Source: Chlorella sp. KRBP
Taxonomy: Eukaryota > Chlorophyta > Trebouxiophyceae > Chlorellales > Chlorellaceae
NCBI GenBank assembly: GCA_004335735.1
Contig: QAXK01001018.1
Coordinates: 1 to 64,000, forward strand
DNA: 64,000 nucleotides
Direction of reading: 5' to 3'
Made by a program: the position numbers and the translations under genes. The notes beneath the pieces were generated by a model that was not told the DNA's origin, ran no database searches, and saw only the letters and a list, made by a program, of their open reading frames with translations. This document shows positions 24,287 to 33,123 of the stretch, in pieces (positions within the stretch are counted from its first letter, which is position 1; each line of letters opens with the position of its first letter).

Positions 24287-25668
24287 CAGGACGCCCCCTC
24301 CAGCCGGGTGCCGGCCGGTACGGTGCGGGCCTCCCCGGTGAGGTGGACGTCGCCGACGCACACGACGTCGGCGCCGAAGGTGACGTCGGCCTCGACGCGC
24401 AGGCTCGTGCAGTCGAGCAGCGAGGGCGCCCCCTCGGGGAAGCGGGCCTCGAAGCCCTCGAGCAGCCGGTAGGGGGCGCCGAGGTCGACGAACGGCTCGG
24501 GCCGGTCGGTGACCGCCTCGACCCGCCCGTCGTCGGCGATCCGGTAGAGGTCGCTGCGCAGGAGCAGCAGCTCGTTGGTCGTCTTGACCGGACGGAACCG
24601 GCTGCGCTCCACCGCGACCGCCCGCGCGCCGTCGAACAGCTCGACCGCGGCGCCCATCGCCGACTCGACCTGGATGACCGGCGTGGAGGCGGGGTCGGTG
24701 GGGTCGACGGTCTTGCGGTTGACGATGATCGGGAGGCCGAGGACGCCGTCGGTCTCGTCGAGCCGGGCCGCGAGGACGTCGAGGTCGACCCAGAGGTTGT
24801 TCGTGTGGAACCAGCGGTGCCGCTCGAGGTCCTGGAAGTGCTCCTCCTCGCCGGGCACGACCATCGCGGAGTCGCGCAGCACGAGCCGGCCGTCCGAGCG
24901 GCGGACGACGAGCTGGCCGCCCTTGCGGTCGTTGACGGTGCGGGCGCTGACCTCGGCGACGTAGGGGATGCCCTCGGCCGCCATCCACGCCGGGACGGCC
25001 CCGTCGCAGGTGGCGCCGAGGTTGTCGGCGTTGGAGAGGAAGAGGTACCGGTACCCGCGGGCGCGCAGCTCGTCGAGGAGGCCGGTCGTGCGCAGGGCCA
25101 CGTAGACGTCGCCGTGGCCGGGCGGACACCACTCGAGCTCGGGGTCCTCCGGGTGCTCGACCGGGAAGAGGTCGTCGGCGCGGAGCTTGGGTTCCTTGCT
25201 CTGGAGGAAGTCCAGCGGCAGGCCGTCGAGCTCGAGCCCCGGGTGGCGGCCGAGGATCTCGAGCGAGGCCTCGCGCGTCCGGAACGAGTTCATGAGCAGG
25301 AGCGGGACCTGCACCCCCTGCGCGGCACGCAGCGCCAGCACCTGCTCGGCGATGACGTCGAGGAAGGTGCGCCCCTCGCGCACCTCGAGCGCCGACTTCG
25401 GGCCCTGCACACCCATGCTCGTGCCGAGACCGCCGTTGAGCTTGACGACGACGGTGCGGGCCAGGGCCTCGCGGACCGCGTCCTCGCCGGGCCGGACGTC
25501 CTCGAGCGAGGGCGGGTCGGTGAGCGGGTCGACCGAGTCCTCGGGGACCGTGCCCGTGACGTCGTCGGCCAGCTGCTCGTGGAAGTGGGCGAAGACCCGC
25601 ACGGCCAGCGGGTCGACCCCGGCCTCCAGCATCCGGTCCGTGGCCGCGCGCAGCGCGTCGCTCGTCAT
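24286..25668 (-). CDS. UTP-glucose-1-phosphate uridylyltransferase, eukaryote-like UDPGP type
   Basis: 460 residues. It makes UDP-glucose from UTP and glucose-1-phosphate. The N-terminal signature VVVKLNGGLGTSMGVQGPKSALEV, the SNADNLGA and the GGxLVxR-like block belong to the UDPGP family of eukaryotic UGP2, not to bacterial GalU (about 300 residues, different signature). The locus is where Mycobacterium has galU (Rv0993), so it looks like a non-orthologous replacement at a conserved site. First gene of a six-gene operon ending in sepX, leaderless by sequence. Confidence 0.9.
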   Translation of the reverse strand: MTSDALRAATDRMLEAGVDPLAVRVFAHFHEQLADDVTGTVPEDSVDPLTDPPSLEDVRPGEDAVREALARTVVVKLNGGLGTSMGVQGPKSALEVREGRTFLDVIAEQVLALRAAQGVQVPLLLMNSFRTREASLEILGRHPGLELDGLPLDFLQSKEPKLRADDLFPVEHPEDPELEWCPPGHGDVYVALRTTGLLDELRARGYRYLFLSNADNLGATCDGAVPAWMAAEGIPYVAEVSARTVNDRKGGQLVVRRSDGRLVLRDSAMVVPGEEEHFQDLERHRWFHTNNLWVDLDVLAARLDETDGVLGLPIIVNRKTVDPTDPASTPVIQVESAMGAAVELFDGARAVAVERSRFRPVKTTNELLLLRSDLYRIADDGRVEAVTDRPEPFVDLGAPYRLLEGFEARFPEGAPSLLDCTSLRVEADVTFGADVVCVGDVHLTGEARTVPAGTRLEGAS

Positions 25669-25674
25669 GGCGCC

Positions 25675-25684
25675 ACCCTACGAT
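25675..25684. promoter_or_regulatory. overlapping divergent -10 boxes
   Basis: On the minus strand TAGGGT (25675-25680) ends six bases before the uridylyltransferase ATG. On the plus strand TACGAT (25679-25684) ends seven bases before GTG 25692. The two hexamers share two bases, so polymerases for the two leaderless transcripts would compete. Confidence 0.5.
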
Positions 25685-25691
25685 GCGGCGG

Positions 25692-26252
25692 GTGAGCCCC
25701 ACCCCGAAGACGCAGCGCCGCCGCGAGCTGCGCGCCCGCCGCCGCGAGATCGCCGCCGACCGCGACACCGCGGCCGACGAGCGGGCCCTGGCGGAGGCGG
25801 CCGTGGCCCTCGTCGACCGGGTCGCGCCGGGCCCGGGCGCGGTCGTGCTCTCGTACGAGTCGGTGCCCGGCGAGCCCCCGACCGGTGCGATGAACGCGGC
25901 CCTCGTCGCGGCCGGCGTGCGGGTGCTCGTGCCCGACACGCTCGCCGACCTCGACCTCGACTGGCACGACCTGGGCGATCCCGCCGCGACCCGGCTCGGG
26001 CCCGACGCCGTGGCGCTGGCCGACCTGGTGCTCTCCCCCGGGCTGGCCGTCGACCCCAGCGGCACGCGGCTCGGCCAGGGCGGCGGCTGCTACGACAAGG
26101 CCCTGCCGCGCCGGCGGGCGGGCGTCACCGTCGTCACCCTCCTCCACCCCGGGGAGCTGCTCGGGGACGACGACGAGCCGCTGCCGCGCGAGTCCTTCGA
26201 CCAGCCGGTGGACGCCGTGCTGTCCGCGGAGGGGCTCACCCTCCTGCGCTGA
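25692..26252 (+). CDS. 5-formyltetrahydrofolate cyclo-ligase
   Basis: 186 residues from GTG 25692; ATG 25683 lies inside the -10 box, so I prefer the GTG. The enzyme converts 5-formyl-THF to 5,10-methenyl-THF with ATP. Family blocks: RRELRARRREI, LSYESVPGEPPT, and DLVLSPGLAVDPSGTRLGQGGGCYDKAL, the last being the ATP/folate-site signature. Divergent from the uridylyltransferase as in Mycobacterium (Rv0992c). Confidence 0.93.
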   Translation: MSPTPKTQRRRELRARRREIAADRDTAADERALAEAAVALVDRVAPGPGAVVLSYESVPGEPPTGAMNAALVAAGVRVLVPDTLADLDLDWHDLGDPAATRLGPDAVALADLVLSPGLAVDPSGTRLGQGGGCYDKALPRRRAGVTVVTLLHPGELLGDDDEPLPRESFDQPVDAVLSAEGLTLLR

Positions 26253-26269
26253 CCGCGCCCGGCGAGGCC

Positions 26270-26380
26270 GTCCACGCGTCGACACATTCGTCGAACGGTG
26301 GACGGCGTCCACGAGTCGACACATTCGTCGAAAGGTGGACGGCGTCCACGAGTCGACACATTCGTCGAAAGGTGGACGCT
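26270..26380. repeat. three 37-bp tandem repeats between convergent genes
   Basis: Units at 26270-26306, 26307-26343 and 26344-26380; the second and third differ only in the last base and the first by two substitutions. Each unit starts GTCCAC and has GTGGAC near the end, with CGAC...GTCG inside, so each can form a hairpin. They fill the gap between the cyclo-ligase and the acylase and may serve as terminators. There are no spacers. Confidence 0.9.
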
Positions 26381-26394
26381 CGGGTCGTCGGGCC

Positions 26395-29055
26395 TCAGCC
26401 GGTGCCGGACGCCGGGTCCGGCCGCAGCGTCATGATCTCGGGGTCGGTGCCGTCGACGGCGCCCGCCGAGAACGGCCAGGGCCGCTGCGTGCCGGCTACC
26501 CAGTCCGAGATCTGGTCGGCGTAGTGGTCGTCGGTGGCGTGGCCGCTCACGCCGGTCTGGTTGATCCACGTCGAGCGGTCGAGGTCGGAGAGGTCGACGA
26601 CCATCCGCATCGAGGGCCCCCAGGTCACCTCGTAGCCCTCGCTGGCGTCCCAGCCGTTGGCGTTGACGATGGCCGAGCCGCCGGGCATGTCGAACGGGCC
26701 CTCGTTGAACAGCCAGCGGACGGGACCCGGCACCGACTCACCGCCGAGCACCTTGTGCTCCAACGTGATCCGGTGCAGCTTGCCCCAGTCCCACTGCTGC
26801 GGGTCCTTGCCGAGCTCGCGGGTCAGCTCGAGCCGCGCCTGGACCAGCGCCTGGCGCAGGATCTCGTCGCGGCCCTCGGTGACGTTCGGCGTCAGCTTGT
26901 CGTCCCACCACTCGCTCTGCGGCTCCTTGAGGAGCTGCTGCACGGCCGCACGCCAGCGGTCACCGCCGTCGGACTTCATGTCCGCGGGCAGCTCGTCGTC
27001 GAAGAGCAGCTCGCAGAGGTTGCGCCACACCGCGTTGTAGTACGCGGCGGCCGCCGAGGACTCGGAGTCCGAGGCGGGCGTCGTGTGGTCCCAGCCGCGC
27101 AGGAGGTCGCGGGCGTCCTCGGTGAAGTCGAGCAGGTCCTGCTGGTCCGCCTCGCCGGACGGTCCCTCGAGCGGCACGTTGAGCAGCGACGGCACGAGCA
27201 CCTTGGCGAACAGGTCGGTGTCGTCCATCTGCACCGAGGCCATGTCGGCAGCGGTCGCCTTCTCCAGCCGCTCCAGGCGCGCGCCGATCTGCGTCGAGCG
27301 CCAGCCGTGGTCCCACTCGGTCGTGAGGAACGGCGTGCGGCTCGTGCTGACCTGCTGGTTGGCGGCGACGATGACCCCGTCGGGCGGGTCGAGGACCCAT
27401 GGGAGGTCCTCGAAGTCGACGAAGCCGCTCCAGTCGTAGGAGGAGTCCCACCCGGGCGCGGGCCAGTACCCGGGAACGCTGCGCGGGAGGGCCGCCCGCC
27501 GGACCGGGATCTGGCCGGGGGCCTGGTAGCCGATGTGCCCCTCGCGGTCGGCGTAGACGAGGTTCTGCGCGGGCACGGCGAAGGAGCGGGCGGCCTCGCG
27601 GAACTCCTCGAAGTCGGTGGCCTTGTTCAGCCCGATGATGGCGTCGGCGGTCCGGCTCGGCACGAGGCCGGTCCAGGCGAGCGACACCGCGTAGTCCTGG
27701 GTCTCGTCGCCCTCCTGTTGGGTCGGGGCGCGCGCCCCGGCGTCGCGGGCCGAGGAGAGGACGTCGGACATGATCGGCCCGTGCTCGGTGGCCCGCACGA
27801 TGATCCGCTGGTCCGCGCCGCCGGCGACCTTGATGGTCTCCTCGCGCGTCGTCACCGGCTCCCACTCGCCGTCCCGCAGGTAGGTCTCTCCGACGACCCG
27901 CTCGAGGTAGAAGTCCGAGACGTCCGGCCCGAGGTTGGTGAAGCCCCAGGCGATGTCGGCGTTGTGGCCGATGATGACGCCCGGGACGCCGGCGAAGGAG
28001 AACCCCGAGACGTCGAGCGGGCACTCGGCGCTCACCGTGCGGCAGTGCAGGCTGTTCTGGATCCAGATGCCGGGCTGGCCGACGCCGAGGTGCGGGTCGT
28101 TGGCCAGCAGCGGCTTGCCCGACGCGGTGTGGTCCCCGGAGACGACCCAGGAGTTCGAGCCGACGCCGTCGCCGCGCCCCACGAGCTGCGGCACCGCCGC
28201 GAGCGCCTGCTCGACGGCGGCGTACGCGTCCTTCGCGCCGGCGGTCGTCGTCTCCGCGACGACGTCCTCCCCGCCGGTGGCCAGCCCGCTCGGGACGGCG
28301 GACGGGCTCGAGGCGGCCGAGGGGCCACCGCCGGTGGCACCGGGCGCCCACTCGGCGTCGCTGAGGATGGGCGGGTGGGCCGCCGAGTCGTAGGCGGGGT
28401 AGATCGCCGCGATCTGGGCGCGGGAGAGGCGGCCGCTGAGGCGCGCGCGGGCCAGCTCGTCGGCGTAGTCGCCGCGCAGGTCCCAGGCCATCGCCTTGAG
28501 CCAGGACAGACTGTCGACCGGTGTCCACTCCTCGATGTCCCCGAGCGGCAGCTGGAGCCCGAGGACGGTGTACTCGGCGGACACCTCACCGGGCGAGCGG
28601 CCGCGCAGGTAGCGGTTGACGCCGTCGGCGTAGGCCTGCAGCAGCTGGCGGGTCTCGGGCTCGAGGGTCGGCAGCTCCTCCTCGGCGACCCGGCGCCAGC
28701 CCATCGTGCGGACGACCTTGTCGGTCTCGACGCCGGCGCTGCCCACGAGCTCGGAGAGCCGGCCCGCGGTGATGTGCCGGCGCAGGTCCATCTCGAAGAA
28801 GCGCTCCTGCGCGTGGACGTAGCCCTGTGCGCGGGCGAGGTCGGTGACGGTGTCGCCGTAGAGGTGCGGGATGCCGCTGCCGTCGCGCTTGACGGTGACG
28901 GTGGAGGAGAGACCGGGCAGCGTGGCCTCGCCGGAGCGGGTGGGCAGGGAGCTGCGGACGGCCGTGACGACGACGACCCCACCGACGATCGCCGCGACGA
29001 CGACGAGCGCCGCGAGTCCCAGGAGGAGGCGGCGGGCGACGACGAGACGACTCAC
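26395..29055 (-). CDS. penicillin-acylase-family Ntn hydrolase
   Basis: 886 residues. An N-terminal hydrophobic segment (LLLGLAALVVVAAIVGGVVVVTAV) is a signal or membrane anchor. TVKRDGSGIPHLYGDTVTDLARAQGYVHAQERFFEMD is the family alpha-chain start. Ser300 in GVGSNSWVVSG is the expected nucleophile exposed by self-cleavage, giving alpha (about 30-299) and beta (300-886) chains. HNADIAWGFTN and the FxxNQ-like VIVAANQQ block support the assignment. Members cleave amides such as acyl-homoserine lactones, beta-lactam side chains or lipopeptides; the substrate here is unknown. Leaderless GTG start. Confidence 0.9.
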   Translation of the reverse strand: MSRLVVARRLLLGLAALVVVAAIVGGVVVVTAVRSSLPTRSGEATLPGLSSTVTVKRDGSGIPHLYGDTVTDLARAQGYVHAQERFFEMDLRRHITAGRLSELVGSAGVETDKVVRTMGWRRVAEEELPTLEPETRQLLQAYADGVNRYLRGRSPGEVSAEYTVLGLQLPLGDIEEWTPVDSLSWLKAMAWDLRGDYADELARARLSGRLSRAQIAAIYPAYDSAAHPPILSDAEWAPGATGGGPSAASSPSAVPSGLATGGEDVVAETTTAGAKDAYAAVEQALAAVPQLVGRGDGVGSNSWVVSGDHTASGKPLLANDPHLGVGQPGIWIQNSLHCRTVSAECPLDVSGFSFAGVPGVIIGHNADIAWGFTNLGPDVSDFYLERVVGETYLRDGEWEPVTTREETIKVAGGADQRIIVRATEHGPIMSDVLSSARDAGARAPTQQEGDETQDYAVSLAWTGLVPSRTADAIIGLNKATDFEEFREAARSFAVPAQNLVYADREGHIGYQAPGQIPVRRAALPRSVPGYWPAPGWDSSYDWSGFVDFEDLPWVLDPPDGVIVAANQQVSTSRTPFLTTEWDHGWRSTQIGARLERLEKATAADMASVQMDDTDLFAKVLVPSLLNVPLEGPSGEADQQDLLDFTEDARDLLRGWDHTTPASDSESSAAAAYYNAVWRNLCELLFDDELPADMKSDGGDRWRAAVQQLLKEPQSEWWDDKLTPNVTEGRDEILRQALVQARLELTRELGKDPQQWDWGKLHRITLEHKVLGGESVPGPVRWLFNEGPFDMPGGSAIVNANGWDASEGYEVTWGPSMRMVVDLSDLDRSTWINQTGVSGHATDDHYADQISDWVAGTQRPWPFSAGAVDGTDPEIMTLRPDPASGTG

Positions 29056-29061
29056 CCTGCG

Positions 29062-29067
29062 AGACTA
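29062..29067 (-). promoter_or_regulatory. -10 box of leaderless acylase promoter
   Basis: TAGTCT on the minus strand, six bases before GTG 29055. The divergent antiporter gene begins 47 bp away. Confidence 0.5.
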
Positions 29068-29102
29068 GGACACCACCCCCGACGAGACGAGGACGGTCCC
29101 CG

Positions 29103-30680
29103 GTGACACTCCCCTGGGCGATGCCGGTCGCCGGTGGTGCCCTGCCCGCGGGGCTGGCGGCCGATACCGGCGCCGAGGCCGGGTTCTCGCTCGACGACCT
29201 GTCCTCCGTGCTGCTGCTCGGCAGCATCGTCCTCGTCGTCGCCGTCGCGGCGGTCCGGCTCTCGCTGCGCTCGGGCCTGCCGTCGCTGCTCATCTACCTC
29301 GCGATCGGGCTGGCCCTCGGAGAGGACGGGCCCGTCGGCATCCAGTTCGACTCCCAGGCCCTGACCCAGGTCCTCGGCTACGCGGCGCTCGTCCTCATCC
29401 TCGTCGAGGGCGGCATCACCACGCAGTGGTCGGGGATCCGGAGGTCCGTCGCGCCCGCGGCCGTGCTCGCGACCGTCGGCGTGGCGGTGAGCGTCGTCGT
29501 CGTCGGGGTCGTGGCGCACCTCGTCCTCGGCTGGTCCTGGGAGGTCTCGCTGCTCATCGGCGCGGTCGTGGCCTCGACCGACGCGGCCGCGGTGTTCTCG
29601 GTGCTGCGCCGCGTGCCGCTGCCGCGGAGCATCTCGGGGATGCTCGAGGCCGAGTCGGGCTTCAACGACGCCCCCGTCGTCCTCCTCGTCACCGCCCTGG
29701 CCGCCCAGCTGGCGCCCGACGGCCGGCCCGAGCCGGTGTGGCACATCCTCCTCGTGGCCGCCGCCGAGCTCGCCGGCGGCGCGGTCATCGGGCTGCTCGT
29801 CGGCTGGCTCGGGGCCCGGCTGCTCCGCGTCGTCGCCACGACCTCCTCGGCCCTGTTCGCCATCGGGGTGCTGTCCGTCGCCGTGCTCGCCTACGCGGCG
29901 GCCGACACCGTGCACACGTCCGGGTTCATCGCCTGCTACCTCGCGGCGCTCGTGCTGGGCAACGTCCGGCTGCCGCACCGTCCGGCGGTGGTCGGCTTCG
30001 CGACGGCCATCGGCTGGCTCGCCCAGATCGGCCTCTTCGTCCTCCTCGGGCTGCTCGCCTCCCCCGAGGGCTTCGCCGCCCAGATCGTCCCGGCCCTCGT
30101 CGTCGGGTCGGCCGTCCTGCTCCTCGGCCGGCCGCTGTCGGTCATCGCGTCGTGCCTGCCGTTCGGGATCCCGTGGCGGACGCAGGCCTTCCTGTCCTGG
30201 GCCGGGCTGCGCGGGGCCGTGCCCGTCGTCCTCGCGACGGTGCCGGTGACGGCCGGGACCCCGGGCGTGGAGTGGATGTTCGACCTCGTCTTCGTGCTCG
30301 TCGTCGTCTTCACCCTCATCCAGGCCCCGACCCTGCCGTGGGTCGCGCACCGGCTGGGGCTCGACACCGCGCACCACCGGGTCGACCTCGCCGTCGAGGC
30401 CACGCCGCTCACCGACCTCGGCGCCGAGATGCTCGAGATCGACATCGGCCCCGAGTCGCGGATCGGCGGGGTGCGCGTCTTCGAGCTCCGGCTCCCGAAG
30501 GGCGCGAACATCGCCCTCGTCGTCCGCGACGGCGGCTCGTTCGTGCCGCGCGACTCCGAGGTGCTGCGGCACGGCGACCAGCTGCTCGTCGTCACGCCGT
30601 CCTCGGTGCGCGCCGCGGTCGAGCGCCGGCTGTTCGAGGTGAGCCGGGGCGGGCGGCTCGCCGACTGGTCCGAGGGCTGA
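29103..30680 (+). CDS. potassium/proton antiporter, CPA family, with TrkA-C domain
   Basis: 525 residues from GTG 29103. About twelve hydrophobic helices; GGITTQWSGIRRSVAPAAVLATVG and VVASTDAAAVFSVLRR are the CPA signature with the ion-binding Asp, and AESGFNDAPVVLLV follows. The last about 85 residues form a TrkA-C domain (EIDIGPESRIGGVRVFELRLPKGA) that would bind a nucleotide and gate flux. Likely K+ efflux and pH or osmotic balance. A hairpin at 30747-30769 follows. Confidence 0.92.
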   Translation: MTLPWAMPVAGGALPAGLAADTGAEAGFSLDDLSSVLLLGSIVLVVAVAAVRLSLRSGLPSLLIYLAIGLALGEDGPVGIQFDSQALTQVLGYAALVLILVEGGITTQWSGIRRSVAPAAVLATVGVAVSVVVVGVVAHLVLGWSWEVSLLIGAVVASTDAAAVFSVLRRVPLPRSISGMLEAESGFNDAPVVLLVTALAAQLAPDGRPEPVWHILLVAAAELAGGAVIGLLVGWLGARLLRVVATTSSALFAIGVLSVAVLAYAAADTVHTSGFIACYLAALVLGNVRLPHRPAVVGFATAIGWLAQIGLFVLLGLLASPEGFAAQIVPALVVGSAVLLLGRPLSVIASCLPFGIPWRTQAFLSWAGLRGAVPVVLATVPVTAGTPGVEWMFDLVFVLVVVFTLIQAPTLPWVAHRLGLDTAHHRVDLAVEATPLTDLGAEMLEIDIGPESRIGGVRVFELRLPKGANIALVVRDGGSFVPRDSEVLRHGDQLLVVTPSSVRAAVERRLFEVSRGGRLADWSEG

Positions 30681-30746
30681 CCCACCCCGAGGCGCTCCGA
30701 CGTCGCGTCGTCCCGGCGCGCACCCTGAGGGCCCCGGGGACCGGTC

Positions 30747-30769
30747 AGGGTCGGGTCAGGTCCGACCCT
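30747..30769. terminator. short hairpin after the antiporter gene
   Basis: AGGGTCGG and CCGACCCT pair perfectly around a seven-base loop, 40 bp before the ABC transporter start. Could be a terminator or an operator for the ABC genes. Confidence 0.45.
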
Positions 30770-30808
30770 CATGGCGGGGGTGGGCGCCGCGCCGGGAGAG
30801 TGCTCGTC

Positions 30809-31708
30809 ATGATCTCCGTCGACCACCTCACGAAGCGCTACGGCGGCTTCACCGCTCTCGACGACGTGTCCTTCGAGGCGCGTCCCGGCCGGGTCACCGG
30901 CTTCCTCGGCCCGAACGGCGCCGGAAAGACCACCGCGATGCGCGTCGTCGCCGGCCTCACCCCCGCGAGCGGTGGCACCGCCACCGTCCTCGGCCGCCCG
31001 TACGCCACCCTCCCCAACCCGGGCCGTCACGTGGGCCTGCTCCTCGACGCCTCCGCCCAGCACGCCGGTCGCACCGGTCGAGAGGTGCTGACCCTCGCCG
31101 CGATCCTCACCGGCGTCGACCGCCGCCGCGTCGAGGAGATGGTCGAGCTCGTCGGCCTCACCGAGAAGGAGGCGAACCGCCGGGTGCGCAACTACTCCCT
31201 CGGGATGCGCCAGCGGCTCGGCATCGCCCACGCCCTCCTCGCCGACCCGGAGGTGCTGGTCCTCGACGAACCGGCCAACGGCCTGGACCCGGCCGGCATC
31301 CGCTGGATGCGCGACCTGCTGCGCGGGTTCGCCGCGCGTGGCGGCACGGTGCTGCTCAGCTCGCACCTCCTCAACGAGATCGAGCGGGTGGCCGACGACA
31401 TCGTCGTCATCGGGAACGGGCGCGTCGTCGCCCAGGGCACGACCGACGAGCTGCTCGCCGGCTCGGGGACGGTCGTCCGCTCCACCGACGACGCCGCGCT
31501 CGGGCGGGCGCTGGAGGCGGCCTCGGTGGCGGTGAGCCCCGTCGCGTCCGGCGGGCTGCTCGTCGACGCCGAGCCCGACACCGTCGGGCGGGTCGCCCTC
31601 GAGGCCGGGGTGGCGCTGCGCGAGCTGCGCTCCGGCGACGAGCGCGGGCTCGAGGAGATGTTCTTCGACCTCACGGCCACCTCGGCCCGCGAGGAGGTGG
31701 CGGCATGA
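30809..31708 (+). CDS. ABC transporter ATP-binding protein
   Basis: 299 residues from ATG 30809; GTG 30800 in frame would leave no room for the GGGAG Shine-Dalgarno. Walker A GPNGAGKTT near residue 38, Q-loop region replaced by LLLDASAQH, signature NYSLGMRQRLGIA, Walker B VLVLDEPANGLDP, and switch His in LLSSHLL. It forms an exporter with the next gene (ATGA overlap). Paralogous to the ATPase at 40949-41848, sharing the NGLDPxGIRWxRDLLRxFA block. Confidence 0.93.
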   Translation: MISVDHLTKRYGGFTALDDVSFEARPGRVTGFLGPNGAGKTTAMRVVAGLTPASGGTATVLGRPYATLPNPGRHVGLLLDASAQHAGRTGREVLTLAAILTGVDRRRVEEMVELVGLTEKEANRRVRNYSLGMRQRLGIAHALLADPEVLVLDEPANGLDPAGIRWMRDLLRGFAARGGTVLLSSHLLNEIERVADDIVVIGNGRVVAQGTTDELLAGSGTVVRSTDDAALGRALEAASVAVSPVASGGLLVDAEPDTVGRVALEAGVALRELRSGDERGLEEMFFDLTATSAREEVAA

Positions 31709-32547
31709 GCACCACGACGCACGCGTCCCCCGACGCTCCCGACGTCGCCGCCCCCTGGGTCGGCGAGCACGGCGGCCGGCTCCCGGCACCGATCTCGGGC
31801 CCGCGCCCCACGTCCGGGGTCCCGCTCTCCCGGCTCGTGCGGGTCGAGCTGCGCAAGATGCTCGACACCCGGGCCGGCCGGTGGCTGCTCGTCGCCCTCG
31901 GCGTGGTCATCGCCGGCGCGCTGACCATCCTCTTCGTGCAGGAGGGCGGGGACCACCCCTTCGGGACCTACCTCCAGGCGACCGCGATGCCGATGGCCCT
32001 GCTGCTGCCGGTCGTCGGGATCATGGCCGTGACCTCGGAGTGGTCGCAGCGCACGGCACTCGTGACCTTCACCCTCGAGGCACGGCGCACGCGGGTCGCG
32101 TGGGCCAAGGTCGTCGCGGCACTGCTCGTGGGGGTCGTGGCCGTGGTCACCTCGTTCGCGCTCGGGGCCGCCGCCCACGCCGCCGCCATCGCCTTCCGGG
32201 GCGCGACCGGCGACTGGACCTTCACGTGGACCGCGCTGCTCGGGGCCGCCGGCTACGTGCTCCTCGGGCTGCTCCAGGGCCTCGGCTTCGGGATGCTGCT
32301 GCGCAACACCCCGGCCGCCATCGTCCTCTACTACGTGCTCCCGACGGCGTGGTCGATCCTCGGCTCACTGTGGTCGCAGGCCGCGAAGGCCGGTGAGTGG
32401 CTCGACCTGAACCGGACGATGGAGCCGCTGTTCAGCGGGTCGCTGACCGGTGAGCAGTGGGCCCAGCTCGGCACCTCGGTCGGCGTCTGGGTGGCCCTCC
32501 CGCTCGTCGTCGGGATGTGGTGGATCACCCGCGCCGAGGTGAAGTAG
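31705..32547 (+). CDS. ABC-2-type transporter permease
   Basis: 280 residues. A soluble N-terminus with SRLVRVELRKMLDTRAGRW precedes about six helices. EWSQRTALVTFTLEARRTRVAWAKV is the typical cytoplasmic element between helices 2 and 3 in this permease type. Start ATG overlaps the ATPase stop. Substrate unknown; such pairs often export peptides or drugs. Confidence 0.88.
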   Translation: MSTTTHASPDAPDVAAPWVGEHGGRLPAPISGPRPTSGVPLSRLVRVELRKMLDTRAGRWLLVALGVVIAGALTILFVQEGGDHPFGTYLQATAMPMALLLPVVGIMAVTSEWSQRTALVTFTLEARRTRVAWAKVVAALLVGVVAVVTSFALGAAAHAAAIAFRGATGDWTFTWTALLGAAGYVLLGLLQGLGFGMLLRNTPAAIVLYYVLPTAWSILGSLWSQAAKAGEWLDLNRTMEPLFSGSLTGEQWAQLGTSVGVWVALPLVVGMWWITRAEVK

Positions 32548-32712
32548 GACGTCGCGTCCCGCAGGGGGACGCGGACGGCAGGGCGCCGCCCCACGGGCTG
32601 GGAACACCCGGGGCGGCGCCCTCGCTTATCCTTGGTGCCGACGCGCCGCCGCGAGACCCGCACCACCGTGCCGGGCCGGCGGCGCCCCGATGTTCGTCCG
32701 AGGAGGACAACC

Positions 32713-33084
32713 GTGCCGACGTACGCCTACGCGTGCACCGCGTGCGACCACCGCTTCGAGGTCGTCCAGAGCTTCAGCGACGACTCGCTCACCGAGTGCC
32801 CCGAGTGCGGCGGACGTCTGCGCAAGGTCTTCAACGCCGTGGGGATCGTCTTCAAGGGCGGCGGCTTCTACCGCACCGACTCCCGGTCGGGCTCGGGGTC
32901 CTCCGGCTCCGGGTCCGGGTCGAGCGGGTCCTCCTCCTCGAGCGGGTCCTCGTCGGACTCCTCCTCGAGCGGCTCGTCCGGCTCCGGCGACTCGGGGTCG
33001 TCCGGGTCCTCGGGGTCGTCGGCCCCGGCCGCGTCGTCCACAGGGTCCTCCTCGACCGGGTCGTCGTCCACAAGCTCCTCCTGA
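32713..33084 (+). CDS. FmdB-family zinc-ribbon protein with Ser/Gly-rich tail
   Basis: 123 residues from GTG 32713, with AGGAGG at 32701-32706. MPTYAYACTACDHRFEVVQSF followed by CPECGG is the FmdB zinc ribbon (two CxxC pairs), and GGGFYRTD ends the domain. The remaining half is nearly all Ser and Gly with a few Asp and Pro and is presumably disordered. FmdB proteins are small putative regulators of unclear role. Confidence 0.88.
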   Translation: MPTYAYACTACDHRFEVVQSFSDDSLTECPECGGRLRKVFNAVGIVFKGGGFYRTDSRSGSGSSGSGSGSSGSSSSSGSSSDSSSSGSSGSGDSGSSGSSGSSAPAASSTGSSSTGSSSTSSS

Positions 33085-33123
33085 CCCTCCCGGGTCCTCG
33101 CGCCGGCGCCTAGCGTCGGTGGC

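Noticed and set aside
26270..26380. Possible CRISPR array
   Set aside because: The 37-bp units are directly contiguous with no spacers, and there are no cas genes.
32881..33084. Ser-codon-rich stretch as a DNA minisatellite
   Set aside because: It is in frame with FmdB, and the units are irregular, as expected for a disordered protein tail.
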